The position numbers were made by a program, and so were the translations under genes. From Shouchella sp047238345 (lineage in GTDB: Bacteria > Bacillota > Bacilli > Bacillales > Bacillaceae_D), in contig NZ_JBDFMQ010000001.1 in NCBI RefSeq assembly GCF_047238345.1, positions 558,001-622,000 on the forward strand: a stretch of DNA of 64,000 bases, given 5' to 3'. How positions within the stretch are numbered: the stretch's first letter is position 1; the number at the start of each line of letters is the position of its first letter. Below the pieces are notes generated by a model, which worked only from the letters and a program-made list of their open reading frames with translations, was not told the DNA's origin and ran no database searches. Below are positions 9,097 through 17,136 of the stretch, one piece after another.

Positions 9097-9120
9097 AAAG
9101 GCTGTCAAGTGACAGCCTTT
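9097..9120. terminator. bidirectional terminator
   Basis: AAAGGCTGTCA and TGACAGCCTTT form a perfect 11-bp stem with a two-base loop between convergent genes. The A-run on the left and T-rich right side allow use in both directions. Confidence 0.85.
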
Positions 9121-9123
9121 GCT

Positions 9124-9873
9124 TTATTTTGTCTTGAAGCTTAAGAAACCATCGTCAACAGGAATGGTTTGACCGTTCACGGCATTTGCCGCTTCTGTAA
9201 ATAAGAACGTCACGACATTGGCGACTTGCTCTGGCTTGATAAGCTGTTTCCGCATGTGCTGTTGCGCAAGTGCTTGTTTGGTTTCTTCAGAATCACCAAG
9301 AATCGGTGTGTCAATGAATCCTGGCGCCACACCAACGGAGCGAATGCCGTAGTCTGAAAGCTCTAGAGCTGCTGATTTTGTCATCATCACAACAGCGGCT
9401 TTAGCGGCATTATAATTAAAACTTCCTAAAGCAGCAATCGAACCATAAATTGATGCTGTGTTCACGATCGTTCCTTTGACCCCAAGCTCAACCATTTTTT
9501 TCGCAGCATAGTGAATGCCGTAATAAACACTATGTTGATCAACCGCAATAACCTTATGATAAGACTCAGGGTCTAACTCAAGTAAAGGTTTAACAAGGCC
9601 GATTCCCGCGTTGTTGAAAATGCCGTTTAACGTACCAAAACGATCAACGGTCCAATTAATCAGTTGCTTCACTTCTTCATTGTTTGACACATCCACTTTG
9701 TATGTAGCAACTTTATCCTCACGATTGATTTCTTTTGCAGTAGATTCTGCAGCTTCGCTATTGAAATCAGCAATGACAACAGCAGCACCTCGCTCCACAA
9801 GTTGTTTAACGGTTTCTTTACCAATCCCACTTGCCCCACCTGTCACAATAATTGCTTGTCCTTCAAATTCCAT
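9124..9873 (-). CDS. short-chain dehydrogenase/reductase (FabG/glucose dehydrogenase-like)
   Basis: The 249-residue classical SDR has TGGASGIG at 11-18 (cofactor loop), NNAG at 87-90, and the catalytic S141, Y154 and K158 (YNAAK). An acidic Asp (ADFNSE, D36) at the end of beta-2 suggests NAD rather than NADP. C-terminal PEQVANVVTFLFTEAANAVNGQTIPVDDG is typical. It would reduce or oxidise an alcohol/ketone; the substrate is unknown. AGGAGGAACATAC precedes the ATG. It is monocistronic and converges on the sugar ABC operon, so a role in the same sugar pathway is possible but not shown. Confidence 0.85.
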   Translation of the reverse strand: MEFEGQAIIVTGGASGIGKETVKQLVERGAAVVIADFNSEAAESTAKEINREDKVATYKVDVSNNEEVKQLINWTVDRFGTLNGIFNNAGIGLVKPLLELDPESYHKVIAVDQHSVYYGIHYAAKKMVELGVKGTIVNTASIYGSIAALGSFNYNAAKAAVVMMTKSAALELSDYGIRSVGVAPGFIDTPILGDSEETKQALAQQHMRKQLIKPEQVANVVTFLFTEAANAVNGQTIPVDDGFLSFKTK

Positions 9874-10388
9874 GTATGTTCCTCCTTAAACAGACTCACT
9901 ATAGTATGAGTCGAAACAAAACGATTTATTAAAGTGGTTTTTGTTTAAGATAAGTTTAAGCGTTGGCTCATGAAAAACAAGTAGGCACTTTTATGTAGCT
10001 TAGTAACGTAAAGGAAAGTAAGCGAAAATAAAAACAAACACTGCCATATACTAATAGGAATAAACCGTAACGTAATTAATGATTAAGAAAGCTGTCAGGG
10101 CGGAATCAATTAGCATACTAAGCCAAGAAAGCCTTGGAAGTTGGTTTTTGTTTTAAATGCTCTAGGTGTCTCGCGTTCGCTTCAACATGGACAAGAATCG
10201 CATCTACATATTTATGCATGATCGACATAGGCACGATGCTTCCTTTAAGTTAAACAAATATACTTAATTAAATAAACTTTACCATTATATTCTAACTATT
10301 TAAAGTTCATGCAAATCGATATACATAATTGATTATTTATATTATAGTTATTAAAGATTCTTTATGTCTTTAATTACGAGGTGAAAAA
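9874..10388. other. 515-bp gap between SDR and methyltransferase genes
   Basis: The divergent gap holds the promoter regions of both neighbours and the possible small minus-strand gene at 10118-10234. The 10250-10388 part is very AT-rich and ends in an ACGAGGTG ribosome binding site for the methyltransferase. I see no repeat, RNA or mobile element. Confidence 0.5.
10118..10234 (-). CDS. possible 38-residue small protein
   Basis: A short frame starts with GTG at 10234 behind AAAGGAAGC (4-base spacing) and runs 38 codons, ending KQKPTSKAFLA. The product is charged and His-rich (IMHKYVDAILVHVEANARHL). Bacillus-like codon use, a ribosome binding site and an otherwise empty intergenic region support it, but no family is recognised and no terminator is seen. 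It may be a relic of a longer gene. Confidence 0.35.
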   Translation of the reverse strand: MPMSIMHKYVDAILVHVEANARHLEHLKQKPTSKAFLA

Positions 10389-10949
10389 ATGAACGATCGT
10401 CTTCAGCGCAAGATAAAAAATTTAGAAAGCATTCAGCGGTTTCCAGCTGAAGAGTTGTTTTCGTATTTTCCAATTAAGAAAGCAGATACGATTTTAGATT
10501 TAGGTGCAGGTACAGGGTATATTGCTCGTTGCATCGCAACGAAAGTAAAAAAAGTCTTTGCCTTTGATGCCGATCAAGACATTCTAGATTATTTACGTAA
10601 AATAAGTGATGAAAGTGAAATCGACAATATCGAAACCATTGTCGGAGATTTTAAAGAGATTCATTTGCCAGAAAATCAAATAGATACTGCGATTGCCTCC
10701 ATCTCATTACATGAGGTGAAGCCTTTATCAACAGTATTAGATGAACTGAAGAGGGTGCTCAAGCAAGGGGGGCTTTTTGTCTGTGTGGAGATTGAAAAAA
10801 CAGAACATGCATCAGGACCACGAGTGTCTTCAGTCGAAATGGAAACAGAAATGAGTAACGCTGGATTTACCATTGTAGAAAAAGCATTCCCAGCGACGAA
10901 GCTCGGAAATGAACCTCTTTATATCTTAGTAGGTAGAAAAAAAGAGTAG
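10389..10949 (+). CDS. class I SAM-dependent methyltransferase
   Basis: The 186-residue protein has a Rossmann-type SAM site: LDLGAGTGYIARCIA near 37-50 (motif I), VFAFDADQDIL with an acidic residue binding the ribose (motif II), and VGDFKEIHLPENQIDTAIASISLHEV (motifs III/IV). A short post-core region ends in PLYILVGRKKE. The family is methyltransferase 11/25-like and moves a methyl group to an unidentified small molecule. It has no membrane segment and is monocistronic, ending in a hairpin that overlaps its stop codon. Confidence 0.85.
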   Translation: MNDRLQRKIKNLESIQRFPAEELFSYFPIKKADTILDLGAGTGYIARCIATKVKKVFAFDADQDILDYLRKISDESEIDNIETIVGDFKEIHLPENQIDTAIASISLHEVKPLSTVLDELKRVLKQGGLFVCVEIEKTEHASGPRVSSVEMETEMSNAGFTIVEKAFPATKLGNEPLYILVGRKKE

Positions 10950-10966
10950 GGGGGGAGCCCTACTCT
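10943..10966. terminator. bidirectional terminator hairpin
   Basis: AGAGTAGGG pairs with CCCTACTCT across a G-rich loop between the convergent methyltransferase and the 102-residue protein gene. The stem includes the TAG stop of the methyltransferase. Confidence 0.75.
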
Positions 10967-10972
10967 TATTTA

Positions 10973-11281
10973 TTAAGCATTACTCGTTGCAATAAACGTA
11001 TTCTCAAGTGCGCCTTGGCGAGCATCAACTGGGAACCCTTGGATTAATTCAAACAACTCGATAAAATTAATTTCATTAAAGTTCGGTATATAGGTGACGT
11101 TGATACCACCAAATTCTCCAACTAGGCCGCAGAAAACACGATAAATAGTACCGGGCACTACGTTTATTGTTAATTGTGGTGGTGGGTTGAAATTATTCGG
11201 ACAATTGAATGTTACGACTTCTCCTTTATTTGTTAAAATTGTTACCGTTCCTACTCCTGGTACTGGAAGTGTAATTGCCAT
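10973..11281 (-). CDS. hypothetical small protein, 102 residues
   Basis: I do not recognise a family. The protein is rich in Asn, Pro, Val and Ile, with beta-like stretches (GVGTVTILTNKGEVVTFNC, PPPQLTINVVPGTIYRV) and two cysteines. There is no signal peptide or membrane span. The composition recalls small Bacillus spore-surface or CotY-like accessory proteins, but that is only a resemblance. AAGGAGAAGATTAA precedes the ATG and a terminator hairpin follows, so it is a real monocistronic gene. Divergent from a GNAT gene. Confidence 0.6.
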   Translation of the reverse strand: MAITLPVPGVGTVTILTNKGEVVTFNCPNNFNPPPQLTINVVPGTIYRVFCGLVGEFGGINVTYIPNFNEINFIELFELIQGFPVDARQGALENTFIATSNA

Positions 11282-11477
11282 TTAATCTTCTCCTTGAACT
11301 TTTTTATTGCCAGCTGACAAGGTATACTACGTAAATCAGTTGATGATGAATAGACATTTATTCCAAATATTAGTAAAAAAGGCAATTGATCTAATTGGTT
11401 TGTCCACTTCATTGAGAAGGATAATTTCTTCCACATGAAGAAAATTGAATCTAAGTCAGTTTTTGAAGGAGTAAAAA

Positions 11478-12071
11478 ATGAACATTCGTTTTTATGAAGA
11501 GAAAGATGAACGAGGCTGGCTTCGTTGCCGGCTCTTGTCTTTATTAGATACGGCTTATTTTGACCATGTGCTAAGAGAAAAAGAAATCTATGAGAATCCT
11601 TCTGTTGAACTTATTGCTGAGAAAGATGGACAGATTATTGGTTTGATCGACATTGAAATTGAACAGAAGGAAGGCACAGTGTGCACACAAGGGGCTGGGT
11701 GTGGAGGAATGATTTGGCATATGGCGGTTCACCCTGATTTCAGACGGCTGGGGGTAGGGAGAAGCTTGTTGGATGCAGCAGAGAAGTATTGTAGAGGTAG
11801 AGAGAATAAGGTAAGTTATTTAGAAGCTTGGACAAGAGATGACGATTGGGTAAACAAGTGGTATGCACGTACTGGGTTTACCAAAGTTGATTCATATATG
11901 CATGTTTTTCTTGAAGGAAGAGATGAGCTCTCAACAGTGTTTACAGGTGTTGAACCGGACTTTCAGCCGATACAAGGGTTTGCTCATTTTACAGGAGATC
12001 GAACGGACTCTCGCCTACAAGCATGTAAGCGTGTGCACGAGTGCATGTGTTATGTGAAAACGTTGCGTTAA
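11478..12071 (+). CDS. GNAT family N-acetyltransferase
   Basis: The 197-residue protein carries the acetyl-CoA site of the GNAT fold: MIWHMAVHPDFRRLGVGRSLLDAAE, about residues 78-102, with the R-x-x-G-x-G motif A, followed by YLEAWTRDDDWVNKWYARTGFTKVDSYMHVFL. The longer-than-usual C-terminal extension (about 50 residues) has no motif I know. GAAGGAG precedes ATG. It acetylates an unknown amine. Monocistronic; tandem hairpins follow. Confidence 0.85.
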   Translation: MNIRFYEEKDERGWLRCRLLSLLDTAYFDHVLREKEIYENPSVELIAEKDGQIIGLIDIEIEQKEGTVCTQGAGCGGMIWHMAVHPDFRRLGVGRSLLDAAEKYCRGRENKVSYLEAWTRDDDWVNKWYARTGFTKVDSYMHVFLEGRDELSTVFTGVEPDFQPIQGFAHFTGDRTDSRLQACKRVHECMCYVKTLR

Positions 12072-12083
12072 TAGACAAACAAA

Positions 12084-12135
12084 ATCCCCTGCGCTTAAAG
12101 CGAGGGGATAGGAAGAACTAAGGGGGATTCTTCCT
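12084..12135. terminator. two tandem hairpins after the GNAT gene
   Basis: ATCCCC/GGGGAT (12084-12109, with an inner CGCTT/AAGCG stem) is followed directly by AGGAAGAA/TTCTTCCT (12110-12135). Neither has a clear T-run, so termination is plausible but not certain; a small structured RNA element is an alternative. Confidence 0.45.
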
Positions 12136-12271
12136 ATTAATTAGTAAAAATATGTACCACCCATGAGGGCAGCAGTGACGATCATCTTACGCTTGTAAGT
12201 TTACTTGGAACAACTTGGTTCGTCAATATATACAGAAAGTTTCATATCTTTTAACATATTTTTTGCGACTT

Positions 12272-13231
12272 TTAGTGCCCGACTTTTGTTGGTTTCCTCT
12301 TTAATAATAAAAATGAGAGGAGCGCAAGGATTGGAAGTTCAACTAATGGTCCGATAATTAAAGCTAATGCGATGAGCGGCTGCTCAGGAAAGGCTGTTAA
12401 AATAATTGCCAACGCAATAGGTGAATTTCTAGCAATAATGGTCATGGTCAAACTTACTTTAGTTTCGTAGGAAAATTGAGCAAACCGAGAAAGCGATTGG
12501 CCTACAAAAAAGTTTATGGCGAAAAACAAAAGCAAAGGGATGAGCATGAGCCATAATACGTTAAGGTGATCCCCCAATAAAGAGCCTTGTGACGCAAATA
12601 GCGCAATAATTACGAGGCACAAGAATACCGGTTGCATAGAAGAAAAAAATGGAACGACTTTATGAGTTAAAAGCTGCGGATGCTTCTTTAAGCAAAAACG
12701 AGTCGCTGCTGCAAAAAGAAAAGGCAGTATAAGCACTCCGACAATGCTTTCAATAAGTATTACCACTTGAACGGAAGCTGTGGACCCAGAAAAAATTAAT
12801 AGATAAACTGGTAAAAGACTAATTTGCAGAATAAGGTTAATTGGCAAGATAGATGTTGATAGGAGAAGGTTTCCTTTGGCGATAGAAGTAAAAATTAAAT
12901 ACCAATCTGTACAAGGTGTAACGAGTAACAGGATAAAGCCAAGCCAAATAGCTGGGTGATCAGCTAAAAAAAGTGCACCTAGTCCCCATGCAAGGAGGGG
13001 CGTCCAAATAAAATTAATGACAACGGATGTAATGAAAAACGTTTTATGTTGATAGGCTTGCGTTAATCCCTTAAATGGTATGGCTAAAAAAATCCCATAA
13101 AGCATAAGAAATAAAAACGGAAAAATGGTGAATTCCGTATAATCACCAACACGCGGAAGTTGTCCGAGTAGTAAGCCTATTCCTACTGCTATGAGGATAA
13201 GTAAAGGTTGAATTTTGTCGTAAAGATTCAT
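12272..13231 (-). CDS. SBF/ACR3-type transporter (bile acid:Na+ symporter superfamily)
   Basis: The 319-residue protein has about ten hydrophobic segments. The stretch FILLLVTPCTDWYLIFTSIAKGN resembles the conserved segment of the BASS/ACR3 (arsenite efflux) superfamily, where a Cys sits in the fourth helix; here it is in VTPCTD. A second broken-helix motif, IIARNSPIALAIILTAFP, is also typical. It may export arsenite or carry an organic anion with sodium; no arsR or arsC gene is nearby, so arsenic resistance is not supported by context. GGAGATCTTTGA precedes the ATG. The small DUF3899-like gene lies 22 bases upstream. Confidence 0.75.
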   Translation of the reverse strand: MNLYDKIQPLLILIAVGIGLLLGQLPRVGDYTEFTIFPFLFLMLYGIFLAIPFKGLTQAYQHKTFFITSVVINFIWTPLLAWGLGALFLADHPAIWLGFILLLVTPCTDWYLIFTSIAKGNLLLSTSILPINLILQISLLPVYLLIFSGSTASVQVVILIESIVGVLILPFLFAAATRFCLKKHPQLLTHKVVPFFSSMQPVFLCLVIIALFASQGSLLGDHLNVLWLMLIPLLLFFAINFFVGQSLSRFAQFSYETKVSLTMTIIARNSPIALAIILTAFPEQPLIALALIIGPLVELPILALLSFLLLKRKPTKVGH

Positions 13232-13253
13232 TCAAAGATCTCCTTGCATTCAT

Positions 13254-13562
13254 TCAATCTTGTTCGGTTTGCTTCCATTTATAGTAGTTAAAAAAGGTGC
13301 TCCCGAAGAGAAGTAATCCGGCGCCGACGCAAACAAGGAAATAAGTGAGGAATGACCAGTTTGTTTGTAAAAAAGTGAAGACGAGGATAACAATGTAAAG
13401 TGGAAGCGTAAACGTCAGATCACGAAAAAAACGTCTTCGATAGGACAAGTGATAGTAGTTTATTATAAATCCTTTGTCGGCTTTGTCTTTGTTTTTGTAA
13501 TAAATATACGAAATCATACTAGTAGAAAGTCCGATAACGAGTAAAAACAAAAAAGTTAACAT
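13254..13562 (-). CDS. small membrane protein, DUF3899-like
   Basis: From the ATG at 13562, preferred because GAGAGGGGGAGC lies just upstream, the product is 102 residues. It has one N-terminal membrane span, a basic loop (YHLSYRRRFFRDL), then two more spans (LPLYIVILVFTF, FLTYFLVCVGAGLLLF). The layout, with the S-Y-R-R-x-F motif, matches DUF3899 proteins of Bacillaceae. Function unknown. A longer frame starts at 13616 but lacks a ribosome binding site. It is followed by the SBF transporter gene and may be cotranscribed with it. Confidence 0.65.
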   Translation of the reverse strand: MLTFLFLLVIGLSTSMISYIYYKNKDKADKGFIINYYHLSYRRRFFRDLTFTLPLYIVILVFTFLQTNWSFLTYFLVCVGAGLLLFGSTFFNYYKWKQTEQD

Positions 13563-13764
13563 ATATGCTCCCCCTCTCACCAACATTCGTCTAAGTATAT
13601 CACGATCTTCAGCCATTGATTAAAAGGCTATAACAATATGTCTCCCCTAAAAGTCTACTAGCTTGCCCTCATAAGAAACAATCATTCCCTTACTCTACCT
13701 TAGATCAATTATCACAGACTTATCTAGTAAACTAGCATGTATCTTAAAAAATAGGAGTGAAGAT

Positions 13765-14436
13765 ATGTTTCTAGATACAGCAAATCACGAAGAAATTGAA
13801 GCCGCGTTAGCACTTGGACTTTTTGAGGGTGTTACCACGAATCCAACTATTTTATTAAAAGAACATCGGAATCGCTTCGATATGATAACATCAGCTTCTC
13901 AGATAGGAATTCCATTCTTGTTTGTACAAGTGGTAGGCGATCGTATGGAAGAAATGTGGGAAGACTATCTATTGCTACTAGAGCAAACGGATCAATCCCA
14001 CAGCACCTCTTTTGGGGTGAAAGTTCCACTTAATGATGAAGGCATTCGCTTTATCCACCGTGTAAAACAATCTGATCCAGATTTCCCTGTATTAGGAACA
14101 GCTGTGTATACAGCGGAGCAAGCTATAATTGGTTCGCTGGCGGGGTGTAACTATTTATCACCTTATGTGAATCGAATGGCATCTAATAGCTTAAATCCTT
14201 ACGTAGAAATTAAACGAATGCGTCAGTTTATCGACAATCAAGGGCTGGACGTACAGATTTTAGCCGCAAGTTTTCATGAGAGTCAAGAAGTTGTGCAAGC
14301 ACTGGAAGCAGGCGCTCATTCAGTAACAATCTCTTATCAAATTTATCAAGAGTTGATTAACAATAAGTTAGCAAACATGGATATTAAGACCTTCAATGAA
14401 CACGCTCAGCGATTGCCTAACGAAGAGCATGTATAA
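13765..14436 (+). CDS. transaldolase / fructose-6-phosphate aldolase-like protein
   Basis: The 223-residue protein has the small-transaldolase (FSA/TalC) layout: MFLDTANHEEIEAAL, then GVTTNPTILLKE, and the Schiff-base lysine K86 in VKVPLN, matching K85 of E. coli FSA. Then come TAVYTAEQAIIGSLAGCNYLSPYVNRM and ILAASFHESQEVVQALEAGAHSVTIS. It would transfer a dihydroxyacetone unit or cleave a ketose phosphate in the pentose phosphate network. GGAGTGAAGAT precedes the ATG. Monocistronic, with a hairpin downstream. Confidence 0.9.
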   Translation: MFLDTANHEEIEAALALGLFEGVTTNPTILLKEHRNRFDMITSASQIGIPFLFVQVVGDRMEEMWEDYLLLLEQTDQSHSTSFGVKVPLNDEGIRFIHRVKQSDPDFPVLGTAVYTAEQAIIGSLAGCNYLSPYVNRMASNSLNPYVEIKRMRQFIDNQGLDVQILAASFHESQEVVQALEAGAHSVTISYQIYQELINNKLANMDIKTFNEHAQRLPNEEHV

Positions 14437-14443
14437 GAAAAAG

Positions 14444-14470
14444 AGCGCTCTTCCCTTATGGGGGAGCGCT
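14444..14470. terminator. hairpin terminator between convergent genes
   Basis: AGCGCTC(TTCCC) pairs with (GGGG)GAGCGCT across a TTAT loop, a stem of about 11 bp. An A-rich left flank favours use on the minus strand for the ATP-grasp gene as well. Confidence 0.65.
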
Positions 14471-14492
14471 TCATCTATGTTGTGTAAATTGA

Positions 14493-15689
14493 TTACATTG
14501 TTTGCAAACTACTGAAATACTGTTTAAAGGCGTGTTCATTTTTGCTTGTACACATCACATGCCCAGCTCGATCATTATTAGTCGGCGTTTCATTTAGATT
14601 CTCTTGTGGTTCGTACTGTTCGAAATCAAGGAGCGTAATGGATGCCTCGAGCGCGCTTGATGTTTCAATACTTTCGATTCCGTTAAACAAATGGGTTTGC
14701 GGATAAAAGAAATAAATCATTGATGTTGCTTTTGCCTTTGTCACAAGTGGATGTTCTACAGTTCGCTGTGTGATAGAAGCAATCCATAGTTTGTAAAGGT
14801 TAACCCCATATGAATGATAAACAAGGTCTGGAATTTGATCTCCCCCTGCTCGAAACGCGGTCTCGACAATAAACGGTTCGCCATTACCATCAACAATGAT
14901 TTCGGTATGAGAAATGCCGTTCTTTAATCCAATTCGTTTCAATGCTCTTTCAACGAAACGAATGATGGTTATTGTTTGCTCTCGATCCATCACACTTGGT
15001 GAAACGTGAGCAACTTCCGCAAATGAGCCTTGTCCCAGTTTGTATTTATCCGTAATAGAAGCAAACACAAATGTTCCATTCGACATCACGCTTTCCACAC
15101 TGTATTCGGGACCCTCGACAAATTTTTCTATAATACAGTCTTGATCAAGGTTATGATCCATTAAGTAGTCAAACGCTTTTTCTAAATCCTCGTTTCCATT
15201 GCAGCGAAATACACCAACACTGCCACTCAAAGTTCTTGGTTTAATCATAATTGGATAGCCATGTTTCGTTGCAAACTCATATGCATCAGAACGCTGTTCA
15301 ACAGCTGTAAAAGAAACTGTGCGAATCTGTTTCTCTTGTAGCGCTTTACGAAACGCATACTTGTCTCGACTTAAACGTGCAATGGAGGGAGGAAGACCGC
15401 CTAACAAGAAATGCTGGTTGATTTGTGCAGCTAGGGTGACGGAATATTCAGCTAGTGGTAAAACCGCCATGATAGGATCTTGCTCATGGATTTTCTCAAG
15501 CTGATCTAATACAGAGTCTTCAAGCACCTCATTCTTTGGATTAGCAAAAATATGATAGTCCACGAGTGCATTATAAGGAGCGCGCCCATGATCGAGTAAC
15601 GTCATGCTATAACCAGAATGAATCATTGTCTTAAACAAAAACCCTTTTGTATGATGAGTGCCTGTCCCTACTAATACGATGTTGCCCAT
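14493..15689 (-). CDS. ATP-grasp domain protein (carboxylate-amine ligase type)
   Basis: The 398-residue protein begins MGNIVLVGTGTHHTKG (pre-ATP-grasp domain), followed by the ATP-grasp core near 105-300: YAFRKALQEKQIRT, YPIMIKPRTLSGSVGV with the ATP-binding lysine, CIIEKFVEGPEYSVESV, and the metal site GISHTEIIVDGNGEPFIVETAFRAGGDQIP. Such enzymes join a carboxylate to an amine through an acyl phosphate (PurK, carbamoyl phosphate or dipeptide-ligase types). The ATG at 15689 is chosen because AGGAG lies 11 bases upstream; an upstream frame to 15797 has no site. It stands alone and is divergent from the glycan operon, so a link to cell-surface amino acid ligation is only a possibility. Confidence 0.8.
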   Translation of the reverse strand: MGNIVLVGTGTHHTKGFLFKTMIHSGYSMTLLDHGRAPYNALVDYHIFANPKNEVLEDSVLDQLEKIHEQDPIMAVLPLAEYSVTLAAQINQHFLLGGLPPSIARLSRDKYAFRKALQEKQIRTVSFTAVEQRSDAYEFATKHGYPIMIKPRTLSGSVGVFRCNGNEDLEKAFDYLMDHNLDQDCIIEKFVEGPEYSVESVMSNGTFVFASITDKYKLGQGSFAEVAHVSPSVMDREQTITIIRFVERALKRIGLKNGISHTEIIVDGNGEPFIVETAFRAGGDQIPDLVYHSYGVNLYKLWIASITQRTVEHPLVTKAKATSMIYFFYPQTHLFNGIESIETSSALEASITLLDFEQYEPQENLNETPTNNDRAGHVMCTSKNEHAFKQYFSSLQTM

Positions 15690-16116
15690 AAGTCTCATCT
15701 CTCCTATTCGACAGTTTTTGAGAACAATTTTAACGAAAAAAATCCCGAAGTAGAGGATAGCTGCGGATGAGGGCAGGAACGATGCATCAAAGGACAAATT
15801 TGATGTAATAACGATTATCTATATAAATTCTAGAGCTCTGAATAGTGTAATTGCATGTATATTTTATAATGATCAACTTTCAAGCCTTATTGTAAAAGAA
15901 GAATCTGTATGAATGGTCAAGCGAGTTTTCTTTACGTACTTTGATTCACAAAGAGTCGTTGAGATTCGGTAAGAACATACACATAATGATAGGATTCATT
16001 TACCTGCGACAAAAATCAATAGTATGTACCTGAAAATCGATTAAATAACCCTTTCAAGCGAGTTCGTCCATTTTAACCATGTGTTAAGCTAGACTGTTTT
16101 CTAAGGAGGCGATTAG
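15690..16116. other. 427-bp divergent gap before the glycan operon
   Basis: It contains the start regions of the ATP-grasp gene (minus) and the glycan operon (plus). CTAAGGAGGCGATTAG at 16101-16116 is the ribosome binding site of the first glycosyltransferase. I see no open frame, repeat or clear -35/-10 pair. Confidence 0.5.
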
Positions 16117-17136
16117 ATGAGCCAAATGTTCTGTACGATATGCTCAAAAGTTACAGTTTACCAAGTCGTAACATTGCATCGATCATTGCAAAAGCAAAAT
16201 CATACTTATCAATTAACAATTTTGTGTGCTGATGTTGAGTCGTATCAATTATTAACTGAGTGGAAAGGTGAAAATGTATGCGTATTATCAACGTACTCAA
16301 TTCAATCGTATTTGCCTTATCAAGATGATCGCCCACTACATGAGTTTTGTTGGATGTTAAAACCAATCGTAATGTCCTATGTTCTTACGGAGCTTAAAAT
16401 AGAAAGTGTCGTCTTCGTTGATGCAGATATGTATGTATGTCAGCCAGTTGAGTATTTATTTAAAAATCATCCGAATGCAAACGTTTTGCTGACGCCTGAG
16501 AATAAATATTTTCCTAATGTCCGTGAAGAATTTCTCAATGAAATTACAGCAATCACTGGAAAGTATAATTCAGGTTTTGTGTTCATGAGAAATTCAGAAG
16601 AAACTCTCAATTGTCTTAAATGGTGGGTGGATCGTTGTAAAGAAAGTACAACGGTTTCTAAAGAAGTATTGGAAGTTTTTGCGGATCAGAAATATGTTGA
16701 ACAGTTTCAAAATCATTTTTTGGGAATTGAAGATGTTAATCATCCTGGTGTGAATACTGGACCATGGAATGTGTTGAAGTATAAATTCACTAAAGGTAAC
16801 GAAGGGTGGAAGATTGGTAATAAACCACTTTATTGCTACCATTTTGTTGGGTTTAAGATCCATTCAGTTGACGACATTAAGTTATTCAATGACTATGATT
16901 TTTTGAAACAAGTATATGGTACCCATGATTTTTTGAAATTAAATCAGACGCTTGCTCCATTGTATGAGGAGTATGTGAGTGAAGTGAAAGCGTCGATAGC
17001 GGAAGTACAAGCTGTGAACAATGAGTTTATTGGTAAATACGCCTTAACTAAGCCAGAATATGACAAGCTATGGCGAGAGGAATCGAGTTTGGAGGGGGAC
17101 AATGAATTATCTGTTCAAAGTAGCAAATACCAATGA
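16117..17136 (+). CDS. glycosyltransferase, GT8-like (paralogue 1)
   Basis: The 339-residue cytosolic protein has a GT-A-type fold: MSQMFCTICSKVTVYQVVTLHRSL at the start, a DxD-type metal/nucleotide motif in VVFVDADMYV near residue 107, then GKYNSGFVFMRN, FADQKYVEQF and HPGVNTGPWN. The C-terminal half has YHFVGFKIHS. The pattern resembles GT8/glycogenin-like retaining transferases, but the family match is by motif only. It is a paralogue of the gene at 19478 (shared FADQKY, HGVN/PGVN-x-GPWN and YHF-x-GF). It is first in the five-gene operon, probably adding a sugar made by the RfbF/RfbG-type enzymes or a related one. The stop overlaps the next gene by 35 bases. Confidence 0.75.
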   Translation: MSQMFCTICSKVTVYQVVTLHRSLQKQNHTYQLTILCADVESYQLLTEWKGENVCVLSTYSIQSYLPYQDDRPLHEFCWMLKPIVMSYVLTELKIESVVFVDADMYVCQPVEYLFKNHPNANVLLTPENKYFPNVREEFLNEITAITGKYNSGFVFMRNSEETLNCLKWWVDRCKESTTVSKEVLEVFADQKYVEQFQNHFLGIEDVNHPGVNTGPWNVLKYKFTKGNEGWKIGNKPLYCYHFVGFKIHSVDDIKLFNDYDFLKQVYGTHDFLKLNQTLAPLYEEYVSEVKASIAEVQAVNNEFIGKYALTKPEYDKLWREESSLEGDNELSVQSSKYQ

